The notes beneath the pieces are model-generated. The model did no database searches and had not been told where the DNA came from. It saw only the letters and a list, made by a program, of their open reading frames with translations. Shown here in pieces: positions 8,501 through 17,639 of a DNA stretch of 40,077 nt. The stretch's first letter is position 1. The number at the start of each line of letters is the position of its first letter. The stretch is from Clostridia bacterium (GTDB lineage Bacteria > Bacillota > Clostridia > Oscillospirales > CAG-272), in the NCBI GenBank assembly GCA_017505745.1, contig JAFVOP010000105.1, positions 1-40,077 of the forward strand. The letters are read 5' to 3'. Position numbers and translations under genes: made by a program.

Positions 8501-8534
8501 AAGCACGGTGATGATTCCTATTTTTGAAAACCTG

Positions 8535-8563
8535 TTGACTTTTCAACAAAAATGTGATACAAT
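8535..8563 (+). promoter_or_regulatory. Promoter of the reductase / aconitase X operon
   Basis: -35 TTGACT (8535-8540), 17-bp spacer, -10 TACAAT (8558-8563), about 27 bases before the reductase start. Confidence 0.8.
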
Positions 8564-8596
8564 AAGCATTGTATTTTTTGAAAGGATACGAACGGA

Positions 8597-10666
8597 ATGA
8601 AAACAATGGATCAAAAGTACGAGGCGTTATTTACTCCTTGGAAGATCGGCAACGTGGAGATCAAAAACCGCATCGTGATGTGCCCGATGGGCGGCACGTC
8701 CCTCTTTGGATGGTTTGAGCTTGGCGGGTGTCATTTTGATAAAGAAGCGGCAAAGCTGTTTTTAGAGCGTGCCAACAACAACGTGGGGTTGATCATTCCC
8801 GGAATTGCTCCCTTGCGTGATACCTTCTGGGGAAAATGGCTTTGGCAAAATCCGAAGATGTTTGAGGATCTGAAAGTATTTATGGACGAGATCCATAAAA
8901 CCGGAGCCAAGCTTTTCGTTCAGCTTACCGCCGGCATGGGACGCTCCTGGGCGATCACCGAGCTGGTGGCGCCCTTACATAAGAATAAGGTGACGCGCGC
9001 GTTGCTCAAGCCGATTCTCGATACCTCGCATGAGCTGGCATCTCCCAGCCCCCAGCCCTCGCGTTGGGCGCATGACATCGAATGCCCCGAGATGACCAAG
9101 GAGCAGATTCACGAGATCATCGAGGCGTTTGCAAAAACCGCAAAGCTTTGCCGTGACGCGGGGGTGGACGGCGTGGAGGTACACGCGGTGCACGAGGGCT
9201 ATCTGCTCGACCAGTTTTCCATCGAATTTTTCAACAAACGCACCGACGAATACGGCGGAAGCTTTGAAAACCGCTACCGCTTTGCCGCGGAGGTGGTCAA
9301 GGCGATCAAGGAAGCGTGCGGCGAGGACTATCCCGTCTCGCTCCGTTATTCCGTAGAATCCAAGATGAAGGGCTTTTGCGAGGGCGCGATGCCGGGCGAG
9401 ACGTATACCGAGGTTGGAAGAGCCATGGCAGAATCCGAGAGAGCCGCGAAATACCTGCAAGACGCAGGCTACGATATGCTCAACGCCGATAACGGGACTT
9501 ATGACTCCTGGTATTGGGCGCATCCGCCGGTCTATATGCCCGAAAACTGCAACCTGGACGATGTGTCGCACATCAAGCAGTTCGTGGATATTCCCGTGGT
9601 CTGCGCGGGACGTATGGATGCCGAGGTTGGCGCGAAGGCGGTTGCGGAGGGGAAGATCGACGCCGTGGGCGTTGCCCGTCAGTTCCTGGTGGATCCCGAA
9701 TGGATCACCAAGCTGATCGAGGACCGTCTCGAGGATATCAAGCCCTGTATCTGCTGCCATTCGGGATGCTTTAATTTCTCGTCCTCCAAGGGGCACGCCA
9801 ACACCCAGGATCTTACCGATACCATGGGACTTTCGCGTTGCGCGCTGAATCCCGAAACGATGCAATCGAAAAAATACTACATCCAGCCTGCAAAGCAGTC
9901 CAAGAAGATCGCGGTGATCGGAGGCGGTATCGGCGGCATGGAGGCGGCTATCGTTTGCGCAAAGCGCGGACACAAGGTTACGCTTTATGAAAAGACCGAT
10001 AAGCTGGGTGGGGTATTCATTGCCGCAGCGGCTCCTGCCTTTAAGGAAAAAGACAAGGCGTTGATCACTTGGTATATTCGTGAGCTTTCCAAGCACCCGA
10101 TCGAAGTGAAAATGAACACCGAGATCACCGACGTCAAGGCATTGGATGCCAATGAGGTGATCGTTGCGACGGGAGCCGTAGCAAAGCGCATCCCGGTCAA
10201 GGGAGCGGATACCGCAATTGAAGCAGTGGACTATCTGCTTGGCAACAAGCCGGTGGGAGAGAAGGTTGTGGTGATCGGCGGCGGCCTGACCGGCTGCGAG
10301 ATCGCGTACGATCTGTATCTCAAGGGGAAAAAGCCCACGATCGTGGAGATGCAGGACGATCTCATCACCACCAAGGGCATCTGCCTTGCCAACACCAGCT
10401 ATCTGCGCGATTTCTTCAAGACCAATAAGGTGCCCGTCTATCTGGAGACCTCGCTTTCCGAGATTGAAAAGGGAAGCGTGACGCTGAAGGATAAAGAGGG
10501 CAAGAGCTTTACGGTGGATGCTGATTCGGTGGTGCTTTCGGTTGGGTACAATCCCGCACCCGTGGCTCCCAAGGGGAGACGTATTCATGTCATCGGAGAC
10601 GCCGCCAAGGTTGGCAATCTCCGCAGCGTCATTTGGGGCGCGTGGGACGTATGCATGAAGCTTTGA
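8597..10666 (+). CDS. NADH:flavin oxidoreductase / 2-enoate reductase-like Fe-S flavoenzyme
   Basis: 689 residues, the length of the 2,4-dienoyl-CoA reductase / 2-enoate reductase / BaiCD group. An old-yellow-enzyme FMN barrel (about 1-375) contains IKNRIVMCPMGG, DGVEVHAVHEGYLLDQF (with the HxxH-like catalytic region) and NKRTDEYGGSFENRYRF. A 4Fe-4S site follows at Cys384, Cys387, Cys391 and Cys415. A FAD/NAD domain (about 435-689) begins IAVIGGGIGGMEAA and has a second motif VVVIGGGLTGCEIAY. These enzymes reduce activated C=C bonds with NAD(P)H. The last cluster spacing is 23 residues, longer than the about 11 usual in the family, because of an insertion (FNFSSSKGHANTQDL...). AAAGGA precedes the start. 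The aconitase X subunit genes follow 22 bases later, so the partner chemistry is probably dehydration. Confidence 0.9.
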   Translation: MKTMDQKYEALFTPWKIGNVEIKNRIVMCPMGGTSLFGWFELGGCHFDKEAAKLFLERANNNVGLIIPGIAPLRDTFWGKWLWQNPKMFEDLKVFMDEIHKTGAKLFVQLTAGMGRSWAITELVAPLHKNKVTRALLKPILDTSHELASPSPQPSRWAHDIECPEMTKEQIHEIIEAFAKTAKLCRDAGVDGVEVHAVHEGYLLDQFSIEFFNKRTDEYGGSFENRYRFAAEVVKAIKEACGEDYPVSLRYSVESKMKGFCEGAMPGETYTEVGRAMAESERAAKYLQDAGYDMLNADNGTYDSWYWAHPPVYMPENCNLDDVSHIKQFVDIPVVCAGRMDAEVGAKAVAEGKIDAVGVARQFLVDPEWITKLIEDRLEDIKPCICCHSGCFNFSSSKGHANTQDLTDTMGLSRCALNPETMQSKKYYIQPAKQSKKIAVIGGGIGGMEAAIVCAKRGHKVTLYEKTDKLGGVFIAAAAPAFKEKDKALITWYIRELSKHPIEVKMNTEITDVKALDANEVIVATGAVAKRIPVKGADTAIEAVDYLLGNKPVGEKVVVIGGGLTGCEIAYDLYLKGKKPTIVEMQDDLITTKGICLANTSYLRDFFKTNKVPVYLETSLSEIEKGSVTLKDKEGKSFTVDADSVVLSVGYNPAPVAPKGRRIHVIGDAAKVGNLRSVIWGAWDVCMKL

Positions 10667-10688
10667 TCAATCCGGGAGGAGATAAAAT

Positions 10689-11966
10689 ATGATATTAACC
10701 AAAGAGCAGCAAGCGATCCTGGACGGCGAACAGGGCGAAACACTTGCCAAGGTCATGAAAACGCTGGTGATGTACGGAGACGCGTTCGAAGCCGAAAAGC
10801 TGGTTCCCATCACCTCCAAATACAACCATCTGGTCACCTCGTTTGGTCTTAAGGTGATGTCGCCCGTGTATGACCTGATGCAGCAGCTGCTGGATGCGGG
10901 TGTGGCCTCTGGGCAGCAGTTCTCGGTGGACCCCCGTCCGCTCGACAAAAAGGTCCCCGCAAATCCGTTGCAGAACCTGGTGTTTAACAAGTTTATGTAC
11001 ACCAAGCAGGATTTTTATGAGAAACAGCTGGAAAAGCTGGGCCTGATGAACGAGGACGCCTTTTCCTGCACCTGCTATATGGATGAGATGGGGAATAAGC
11101 CGAAAAAAGGCGAGATCCTTTCCTGGGCGGAATCCTCGGCGGTGGTTTACGCCAACTCGGTTCTTGGTGCACGATGCAACCGCAATTCGGGAATTATTGA
11201 TATTATGGGATCGATCGTTGGATACGTTCCGTATTTTGGGTTGCTGACCGATGAGGGCAGAAAAGCAACCTGGATCGTCAAGGTGGAAACCTCCAAGAAG
11301 CCCGAGGCGCAGCTGTTGGGCTCAGCAATCGGTATGAAGGTGATGGAGGACGTTCCGTACGTATACGGAATGGAAAAATGGCTTGGCAACGAGTTGGATG
11401 ACGCGGCGTGCGCGTATCTCAAGGATTTCGGCGCGGCAACGGCTTCCAACGGCGCGGTTGGTCTTTACCACATCGCGGGACTTACACCCGAGGCCGTAGA
11501 GCTGGGTGAGGATCTGATCGCAAAGGATGCGAAAGTGTACGTCATTGATGATGCCGAGCTCGAACACGTCAAGAACAATTATCCGGTGGTTTGGAAGAAC
11601 CCTGACGCCGCTCCCAAGTTTTGCTTTGTGGGATGCCCGCATCTGTCCTTGGAACAGTTGAAGGATTGGACCGAGAAGCTGGAGACCGCATTGCAAAAGA
11701 ACGGCAAAAAGAAGGTGACGGTCCCCACGGTGTTTACCGCCGCCCCCGCCGTTTTGAAGGCGTTTGAACAGACGCCGTACGCCGAACGGCTCAAGGCAAC
11801 GGGGGTCATCACCTCGTATATCTGTCCGTTGATGTATATGAACAATCCGCTCTGTAAAAAGATGCCGGTGATCACCTCGTCCAACAAGCTCCGCACCTAC
11901 ACGAGCGCGAGATATTACACCGATGCGGAAATTTTGCAAGCAATCACAGGAGGGAAGAAGGCATGA
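10689..11966 (+). CDS. Aconitase X catalytic (large) subunit, DUF521
   Basis: 425 residues, typical of the separate large subunit of aconitase X. Family landmarks are the opening LTKEQQAILDGEQGETLAKVM, the GARCNRNSG segment around Cys163 (ARTNxE/S-type motif), FVGCPHLSLEQL with Cys316, ICPLMY with Cys379, and the final PVITSSNKLRTYTSARYY. The three cysteines are candidates for Fe-S ligands. Known aconitase X enzymes dehydrate cis-3-hydroxy-L-proline in bacteria or phosphomevalonate in archaea. Which of these, if either, applies here cannot be read from the sequence; a nearby mevalonate or proline gene is absent. It starts after GGGAGGAG and overlaps the small-subunit gene by four bases. Confidence 0.88.
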   Translation: MILTKEQQAILDGEQGETLAKVMKTLVMYGDAFEAEKLVPITSKYNHLVTSFGLKVMSPVYDLMQQLLDAGVASGQQFSVDPRPLDKKVPANPLQNLVFNKFMYTKQDFYEKQLEKLGLMNEDAFSCTCYMDEMGNKPKKGEILSWAESSAVVYANSVLGARCNRNSGIIDIMGSIVGYVPYFGLLTDEGRKATWIVKVETSKKPEAQLLGSAIGMKVMEDVPYVYGMEKWLGNELDDAACAYLKDFGAATASNGAVGLYHIAGLTPEAVELGEDLIAKDAKVYVIDDAELEHVKNNYPVVWKNPDAAPKFCFVGCPHLSLEQLKDWTEKLETALQKNGKKKVTVPTVFTAAPAVLKAFEQTPYAERLKATGVITSYICPLMYMNNPLCKKMPVITSSNKLRTYTSARYYTDAEILQAITGGKKA

Positions 11967-12406
11967 AACAGTTTCAGGGACGCGTAATCACCCCGGGAGA
12001 GGTCAGTGCCGAGGCGCTGGTTACCACCGAGGGCTTTAATACCTTGGCTTCCTTCCAGATGGCGTTGCAGTTTGGCGACAAGGAAGTAAAATGCGGAGAC
12101 CAGAACAACAAGGATCTCCACGGAAAGCCGATGATCGGCAAGGCGCTTTGCCTGCCGCAGACCATTGGCTCCACCACGGGTGGCCTGGTGCTGTACTGCG
12201 CCTGCGCAATGAAGAAGAATCCCGCTTGTATGCTATTCGCAAACCACATCGATTCGCTGGCGGCGGCAGGTGCCGTTTTGGCTGACGTTTGGGTGGACGG
12301 CATTTCCATGCCTGTAATCGATTCGCTTGGCGAGGAGTTTTTGCAATACGTCAAGGATGGCATGAAGATCACGGTCAAGGCAAACGGCGTGGTAGAGGTG
12401 GAATAA
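11963..12406 (+). CDS. Aconitase X swivel (small) subunit, DUF126
   Basis: 147 residues, the expected size of the separate swivel subunit. The glycine/serine-rich substrate-binding loop LPQTIGSTTGGLVLY (about 59-73) matches the family's GSxxGS loop, and HGKPMIGKALCLP precedes it. The C-terminal ASFWVDGISMPVID-like region (PVIDS) is also conserved. It overlaps the large-subunit stop as ATGA, which implies coupled translation and a 1:1 complex. AGGAGGGAAG precedes the start. Its loop seems slightly less canonical than in studied enzymes, so an untested substrate is quite possible. Confidence 0.87.
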   Translation: MKQFQGRVITPGEVSAEALVTTEGFNTLASFQMALQFGDKEVKCGDQNNKDLHGKPMIGKALCLPQTIGSTTGGLVLYCACAMKKNPACMLFANHIDSLAAAGAVLADVWVDGISMPVIDSLGEEFLQYVKDGMKITVKANGVVEVE

Positions 12407-12453
12407 AACTGTACGCAGCTTTTGTGAGAGAAATCGACCGTTCACAGAAAGTC

Positions 12454-12493
12454 AATTCAAAAGGATGCGGATCCGCATCCTTTTGAATTTTTT
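12454..12493 (+). terminator. Terminator of the aconitase X operon: perfect 36-nt palindrome
   Basis: Bases 12454-12489 form a perfect inverted repeat (18 bases each side, centre at the GATC of GGATCC), followed by four T residues. It closes the reductase / aconitase X operon. Confidence 0.85.
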
Positions 12494-12574
12494 CAAGCAA
12501 TTCGAGAAAGTAACCTCTTGCTCCTTCTTTTAACAAAATTTCACACAATTTTGCAAAAAGTTTTATTTTTCTAC

Positions 12575-12603
12575 TTGAAAAGTTTTTGATAAAGTAGTAT
12601 ATT
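12575..12603 (+). promoter_or_regulatory. Promoter of the activase-like gene
   Basis: -35 TTGAAA (12575-12580), 17-bp spacer, -10 TATATT (12598-12603). Confidence 0.65.
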
Positions 12604-12642
12604 ATAAAGATAGTTTCATGCCCGAAAGCAAAGGAGAAGCAT

Positions 12643-15600
12643 ATGGGAAAACAGCTATTAAAGGAATACCGCGCAGGTATCGACATCGGTTCCACTACGG
12701 TGAAGCTGGTGATTTTGGATGAGGAAAATCAGATCCTGTACGGAAAATATAAGCGCCATATGGCTCACACGCAGGCAACGCTTGCCGAACTGTTGCGAGA
12801 AGCAAAGGGGATGCTTGGAGACTGTGCGCTTCGTGCCTGTATCACCGGATCGGGATCGATCAATCTGGCCAAGGCTCTGAACCTGGCTTTTGTGCAGGAG
12901 GTGGTTGCTGTTGCCACTGCACTCAAATCACAGGCTCCGAAAACCGACGTTGCCATTGAGCTTGGCGGTGAGGATGCCAAGATCATTTACTTTACCGGCG
13001 GCCTTGAAGAACGTATGAACGGTGTATGTGCCGGCGGTACCGGATCCTTCATTGACCAGATGGCAGCGCTCCTGCAAACCGATGCCGAGGGATTGAACCG
13101 GGCGGCCGAGAATTACCGGCAGATCTATCCCATTGCCGCGCGTTGCGGCGTGTTTGCGAAAACCGATATTCAACCGCTCATCAACGAGGGGGCTCGCGTA
13201 GAGGATCTCGCCGCCTCGATCTTTCAGGCGGTGGTCAATCAAACGATCTCCGGACTTGCCTGCGGAAAGCCGATTCGGGGAAACGTGGCATTCCTCGGCG
13301 GTCCGCTTCATTTTATGCCCGAGCTCAAGAAGGCCTTTATCCGTACTCTGAAGCTGACTCCCGATGCCGTTGTTGATCCTGCGCACTCGCATTTGTTTGC
13401 GGCCTTGGGAGCGGCGCTTGAGGCGAAAGGGGAAAGCACATATCCGATCGGCCTGTTGATTCAACGTCTTTCCGACGGAATCGCCGTTACATACGAAATG
13501 CCACGCTTGGAGCCTCTGTTTGCCAATCCCGACGAGTATGATCAATTCCTTGCGCGTCATGCGCGCGCGATTGTTCCCAAGGGCGATCTGTTTACCTATT
13601 GTGGGGATTGCTTCCTTGGAATTGATGCGGGATCTACCACTACCAAAATGGTTCTGATAGGCGCAGAAGGAGAGCTGCTGTTTTCCTTTTACGCCAATAA
13701 CCAGGGCGATCCCGTCAAAACCGCAAAGGAAGCGGTGTCTCGTCTGAAGGCGAAAATGCCGAGCGGAGCAAAAATCGTTCGTTCCTGTTCCACGGGCTAC
13801 GGAGAAGCACTTCTCAAATCTGCCTTTTCGCTGGATGAGGGAGAGGTGGAGACCGTAGCGCACTGTACGGCCGCCTCCTTTTTCGATCCACAGGTCGACT
13901 GCGTGCTTGACATCGGCGGACAGGATATGAAATGCATCAAGCTGAAAAAGGGAACGGTGGATAACGTACTGCTCAATGAGGCCTGTTCCTCGGGATGCGG
14001 CTCGTTCCTTGAAAATTTCGCCAATTCCCTGGGATATTCGGCCGAAACCTTTGCCGAAAAGGCGATGTTTGCCAAATCCCCCGTGGATTTGGGCACCCGT
14101 TGTACCGTGTTTATGAATTCCAACGTCAAGCAGGCGCAAAAGGAAGGCGCGTTGGTGTCGGATATTTCGGCGGGACTTGCCTATTCGGTCATCAAAAACG
14201 CCTTGTTTAAGGTGATTAAGCTTGCCGATGCAAAGGAGCTTGGCTCGCACGTGGTGGTGCAGGGCGGAACCTTTCATAACAAAGCTGTTTTGCGAGCCTT
14301 GGAAAAGGTTGCGGGCGTGGAGGTCACCTGCCCCGATATTTCGGGTGTGATGGGAGCATTCGGCGCTGCTTTGATTGCGAAAAAGCATTATTGCGGTCAG
14401 AAATCGTCCATGCTTTCGCTTGACGAGATCGAACAGCTGTCCTATACCTCCTCCAGCCGGCGTTGCGGCGGCTGCTCTAACAACTGCATGCTCACCGTCA
14501 ACCGTTTTTCGGGTGGACGCTCACATATTACGGGAAACCGATGTGAAAAGGGAATGGGGCTTACGAACGGCACCAAACGCGCGCCCAATCTGATGGAATA
14601 TAAAAGAAAACGGCTCTTTGATTATCCGCCGCTTGCCGAAGCCGATGCGCCGCGTGGCGTGATCGGAATCCCGCGTGTGTTGAATCTATATGAAAATTAT
14701 CCCTATTGGGCCACCTTTTTCAAAAACCTGGGATTTCGTGTGGTGCTGTCCCCTTGGTCGGATCGCAAGATCTACGAGAGGGGAATGGATTCCATTCCTT
14801 CCGAATCCGAGTGTTATCCCGCCAAGCTCTCGCACGGTCATGTGCAATGGTTGATCGATCAGGGGATCCGAACCGTGTTTCATCCCTGTATCTACTATGA
14901 GCACCAAGAAATTCAAACGGCACAGAATCACTACAATTGTCCCATTGTGGTTTCCTATGCCGAAAATCTGAAAAACAACGTCGAAGCGATCACGGGAGGA
15001 GAGGTGCGCCTGGTGCGGCCGTTTATGGCGTTTACATCCGAAAAGATTGCCGCCGACCGATTGGTAACGATCTGCCGTGAGGAATGGGCAATTCCCGAAA
15101 AAGAAGTCCGCGCAGCCGCATCCCTGGCTTGGAAGGAGCAACAACAGGCCAAGGAGGACATCCGGGCGGAGGGCGCGCGCGTGCTTGCCGAAATGGAAGC
15201 AACCGGCGGTGTGGGCGTGGTGCTCGCGGGTCGCCCGTACCATTGCGATCCCGAGATCAACCACGGCATCCCCGAATTGATCACCTCCTATGGTTTTACT
15301 GTACTTACCGAGGACAGTCTTCCGTTTGAACCCAATCCCGAGCGGCCCTTGCGCGTGGTAGACCAATGGGTATACCACTCCAGGCTTTACGCCGCTGCCG
15401 AATTTGTGCGCGGACGCGACGATTTGGAATTGATCCAGCTTAATTCCTTTGGTTGCGGCTTGGATGCGGTGACCACCGACCAGGTAAACGAGATCCTGGA
15501 GGGTAGCAACAAGCTGTATACGGTCCTCAAAATTGACGAGGTAAACAATCTCGGCGCCGTTCGCATCCGTATTCGCAGTCTGATTGCGGCCATGCGGATG

Positions 15601-16890
15601 AGAAGAGAGCAGCAAATCCGGGCGCAGAAAAACCCTACGGTGTACCGTCGCGCTGAATTTACCAAGCAAATGAAGGACGAGGGCTATACGATCCTTGCGC
15701 CGCAAATGCTGCCGATCCATTTCAATATTCTGGAGCCTGCCTTCCGTAAGCACGGATACCGCTTGGAGGTGCTTGGAAACGATAATCGCCAAGCTATTGA
15801 TGTAGGACTCAAGTATGTGAACAACGATGCCTGCTTCCCCTCAATTACCGTGGTGGGGCAGTTTATGGAGGCGGTTCTCTCGGGACGCTACGATACCGAT
15901 CGCCTGGCCATTATGATGACCCAAACGGGCGGCTGCTGCCGTGCCTCCAACTACGTTGCTTTTATCCGACGCGCATTGGACAAGGCGGGATATTCGCATA
16001 TTCCCGTCATCTCGCTCAATGCCAACGGTATGGAGAAGAATGAAGGCTTCCGCATTTCCGCAAAGCTACTCAGGGATGCGGCCTACGCCATTGTTTACGG
16101 GGATCTGATCATGCGCTGTCTGTATCGCACCCGTCCGTATGAGTTGGTTGCGGGATCGGCAAATGCGCTTCATCGGCAGTTGGAGGAGATCTGCATTGAT
16201 TCCTTGATCAATCCCAAATCCAAGTATCGGTTTCGAAAGGTTTGCCAGCAGATCGTAACCGCCTTTGATGAGCTTCCCTTGAACGAGACTTTGAAAAAGC
16301 CGCGTGTGGGTATTGTGGGAGAGATTTTGGTCAAATACATGCCGCTTGCCAACAATCACCTGGTCGATCTGTTGGAAAGGGAGGGGGCGGAGGCGGTTGT
16401 TCCCGATTTTGCCGATTTTCTCAATTACAGTCTGTATAATATCAAATTCCGCCACGCCTATTACGGTGTTCCTGCTAAGCAAGTGGCCATCACTCAGGCG
16501 GGGATCCGTGCCATCGCGTGGGTTCGTAAGCCGGCGATCGATGCTCTCAAAAAGAGCAAGCGCTTTGACGCTCCGATGCCGATCGATCAGATTGGCGAGT
16601 TGACAAAGCCCTTCCTCTCGCTTGGAAACCAGTATGGCGAGGGATGGTTCCTCACGGGGGAGATGATCGAGCTGATCCAACACGGAACGCCAAACATCGT
16701 TTGCATTCAGCCCTTTGCCTGCTTGCCCAATCATGTGGTTGGCAAGGGTGTGATCAAAAAGCTGCGCGAAAGCTATCCGGAGGCAAATATTGCCGCGGTA
16801 GACTACGATCCCGGTGCGAGCGAGGTCAATCAGCTCAACCGTATCAAGCTGATGCTTTCGGTTGCCAAAGAACAAATCCGAAACAACTAA
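12643..16890 (+). CDS. Giant 2-hydroxyacyl-CoA dehydratase activase-like protein (two ATPase domains, DUF2229, HgdB-like C-terminus)
   Basis: 1415 residues. Two BcrAD/BadFG-type ASKHA ATPase domains lie at about 11-265 (AGIDIGSTTVKLV, Cys129 in NGVCAGGTGSF) and 324-585 (LGIDAGSTTTKMV, Cys448 and Cys452 in NEACSSGCGSF). A cysteine knot follows (Cys608, Cys611, Cys615, Cys634), then a DUF2229 domain (about 655-880) and a long C-terminal region with further cysteines that resembles the dehydratase-subunit fold. Stand-alone activases use ATP to inject one electron into a 2-hydroxyacyl-CoA dehydratase or benzoyl-CoA reductase. In this fused class, common in anaerobes, the partner and reaction are unproven. 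AAAGGAG precedes the ATG. No other dehydratase subunit is seen nearby; the aconitase X operon directly upstream is a separate transcript. Confidence 0.88.
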   Translation: MGKQLLKEYRAGIDIGSTTVKLVILDEENQILYGKYKRHMAHTQATLAELLREAKGMLGDCALRACITGSGSINLAKALNLAFVQEVVAVATALKSQAPKTDVAIELGGEDAKIIYFTGGLEERMNGVCAGGTGSFIDQMAALLQTDAEGLNRAAENYRQIYPIAARCGVFAKTDIQPLINEGARVEDLAASIFQAVVNQTISGLACGKPIRGNVAFLGGPLHFMPELKKAFIRTLKLTPDAVVDPAHSHLFAALGAALEAKGESTYPIGLLIQRLSDGIAVTYEMPRLEPLFANPDEYDQFLARHARAIVPKGDLFTYCGDCFLGIDAGSTTTKMVLIGAEGELLFSFYANNQGDPVKTAKEAVSRLKAKMPSGAKIVRSCSTGYGEALLKSAFSLDEGEVETVAHCTAASFFDPQVDCVLDIGGQDMKCIKLKKGTVDNVLLNEACSSGCGSFLENFANSLGYSAETFAEKAMFAKSPVDLGTRCTVFMNSNVKQAQKEGALVSDISAGLAYSVIKNALFKVIKLADAKELGSHVVVQGGTFHNKAVLRALEKVAGVEVTCPDISGVMGAFGAALIAKKHYCGQKSSMLSLDEIEQLSYTSSSRRCGGCSNNCMLTVNRFSGGRSHITGNRCEKGMGLTNGTKRAPNLMEYKRKRLFDYPPLAEADAPRGVIGIPRVLNLYENYPYWATFFKNLGFRVVLSPWSDRKIYERGMDSIPSESECYPAKLSHGHVQWLIDQGIRTVFHPCIYYEHQEIQTAQNHYNCPIVVSYAENLKNNVEAITGGEVRLVRPFMAFTSEKIAADRLVTICREEWAIPEKEVRAAASLAWKEQQQAKEDIRAEGARVLAEMEATGGVGVVLAGRPYHCDPEINHGIPELITSYGFTVLTEDSLPFEPNPERPLRVVDQWVYHSRLYAAAEFVRGRDDLELIQLNSFGCGLDAVTTDQVNEILEGSNKLYTVLKIDEVNNLGAVRIRIRSLIAAMRMRREQQIRAQKNPTVYRRAEFTKQMKDEGYTILAPQMLPIHFNILEPAFRKHGYRLEVLGNDNRQAIDVGLKYVNNDACFPSITVVGQFMEAVLSGRYDTDRLAIMMTQTGGCCRASNYVAFIRRALDKAGYSHIPVISLNANGMEKNEGFRISAKLLRDAAYAIVYGDLIMRCLYRTRPYELVAGSANALHRQLEEICIDSLINPKSKYRFRKVCQQIVTAFDELPLNETLKKPRVGIVGEILVKYMPLANNHLVDLLEREGAEAVVPDFADFLNYSLYNIKFRHAYYGVPAKQVAITQAGIRAIAWVRKPAIDALKKSKRFDAPMPIDQIGELTKPFLSLGNQYGEGWFLTGEMIELIQHGTPNIVCIQPFACLPNHVVGKGVIKKLRESYPEANIAAVDYDPGASEVNQLNRIKLMLSVAKEQIRNN

Positions 16891-16905
16891 ACTGCAAAGC
16901 AATCT

Positions 16906-16936
16906 CCCCACCGACATATGACGGTTGTCGGTGGGG
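16906..16936 (+). terminator. Hairpin after the activase-like gene
   Basis: Perfect 11-bp stem CCCCACCGACA (16906-16916) with 16926-16936 around a nine-base loop. There is only a weak T-rich stretch afterwards. Confidence 0.6.
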
Positions 16937-16982
16937 ATCCTATTTGGATCTGGTTGCTCTTGCGTTTTTTAACTTCTCATAC

Positions 16983-17011
16983 TTGATTTTTTATTCCTTT
17001 TTTGATATAAT
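16983..17011 (+). promoter_or_regulatory. Promoter of the UPF0316-bcp-patB operon
   Basis: -35 TTGATT (16983-16988), 17-bp spacer, -10 TATAAT (17006-17011). Confidence 0.7.
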
Positions 17012-17078
17012 GAGGATGCTTGAGCCGATAACGGTGTCTTATGGAACAAAGGAATCTTTTTGAAAAGGAGACGGAAAA

Positions 17079-17621
17079 ATGTCAGAATTTTTAGCTTCTC
17101 TGCACCCGGTGGCAGTTTGCTTGATCGTATGCGCTGCAAAGATCGTGGAAATCACGATCCAGTCGCTCAAAACCTGTATGATGGTCAAGGGACAACGGCT
17201 GAAAGCCGCAGGGTTGGGATTTGTGGAATGTACCATTTGGGGACTTGTGATTTCCACCATCATCGGAACTCTTGGCGACAATCTGTTTTTGTTGCTCTTT
17301 TACTGTGTGGGATACGCTACAGGTCTCTTTCTTGGGTCCACCATTGAGAATAAGATCGCGCTGGGGACATCCAATTTAGAGTTGATTGCCAATGACGAAA
17401 GCACGCAGAAGATCACCGAATATCTGCGGGAGCGGAATATGGGGTATACCGTATTTGACGGCTACGGCTCCACCGACCGAATGAATATGATCTTTATCGT
17501 CCTTCCGCGCAAAGATACCCCGAGAGTGCTTAAGGAGATCCGCAAACTGTGCAACAACAAGGTGTTCGTAGTTGCCTCCGAGGTCAGCAAATATGCCGGT
17601 GGTTACGGCACGGTCAAATAA
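17079..17621 (+). CDS. UPF0316-like membrane protein (DUF5698 plus DUF2179)
   Basis: 180 residues. Three hydrophobic helices at about 10-100 (VAVCLIVCAAKIVEITIQ, GFVECTIWGLVISTII, LFLLLFYCVGYATGLFLG) carry the UPF0316 pattern KIVEIT...KG. They end in GLFLGSTIENKIALG, and a soluble DUF2179-like domain follows (about 110-180). Function unknown; a membrane-bound regulatory or transport role has been suggested only by domain content. AAAAGGAGA precedes the start. It is the first gene of a run in which the next three genes follow within 18 bases or overlap. Confidence 0.85.
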   Translation: MSEFLASLHPVAVCLIVCAAKIVEITIQSLKTCMMVKGQRLKAAGLGFVECTIWGLVISTIIGTLGDNLFLLLFYCVGYATGLFLGSTIENKIALGTSNLELIANDESTQKITEYLRERNMGYTVFDGYGSTDRMNMIFIVLPRKDTPRVLKEIRKLCNNKVFVVASEVSKYAGGYGTVK

Positions 17622-17639
17622 AAGCAAAGGAGAAAACGT

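Noticed and set aside
8975..10588. 537-codon minus-strand frame opposite the reductase
   Set aside because: Shadow of a clearly recognised flavoenzyme gene on the plus strand; no start signals.
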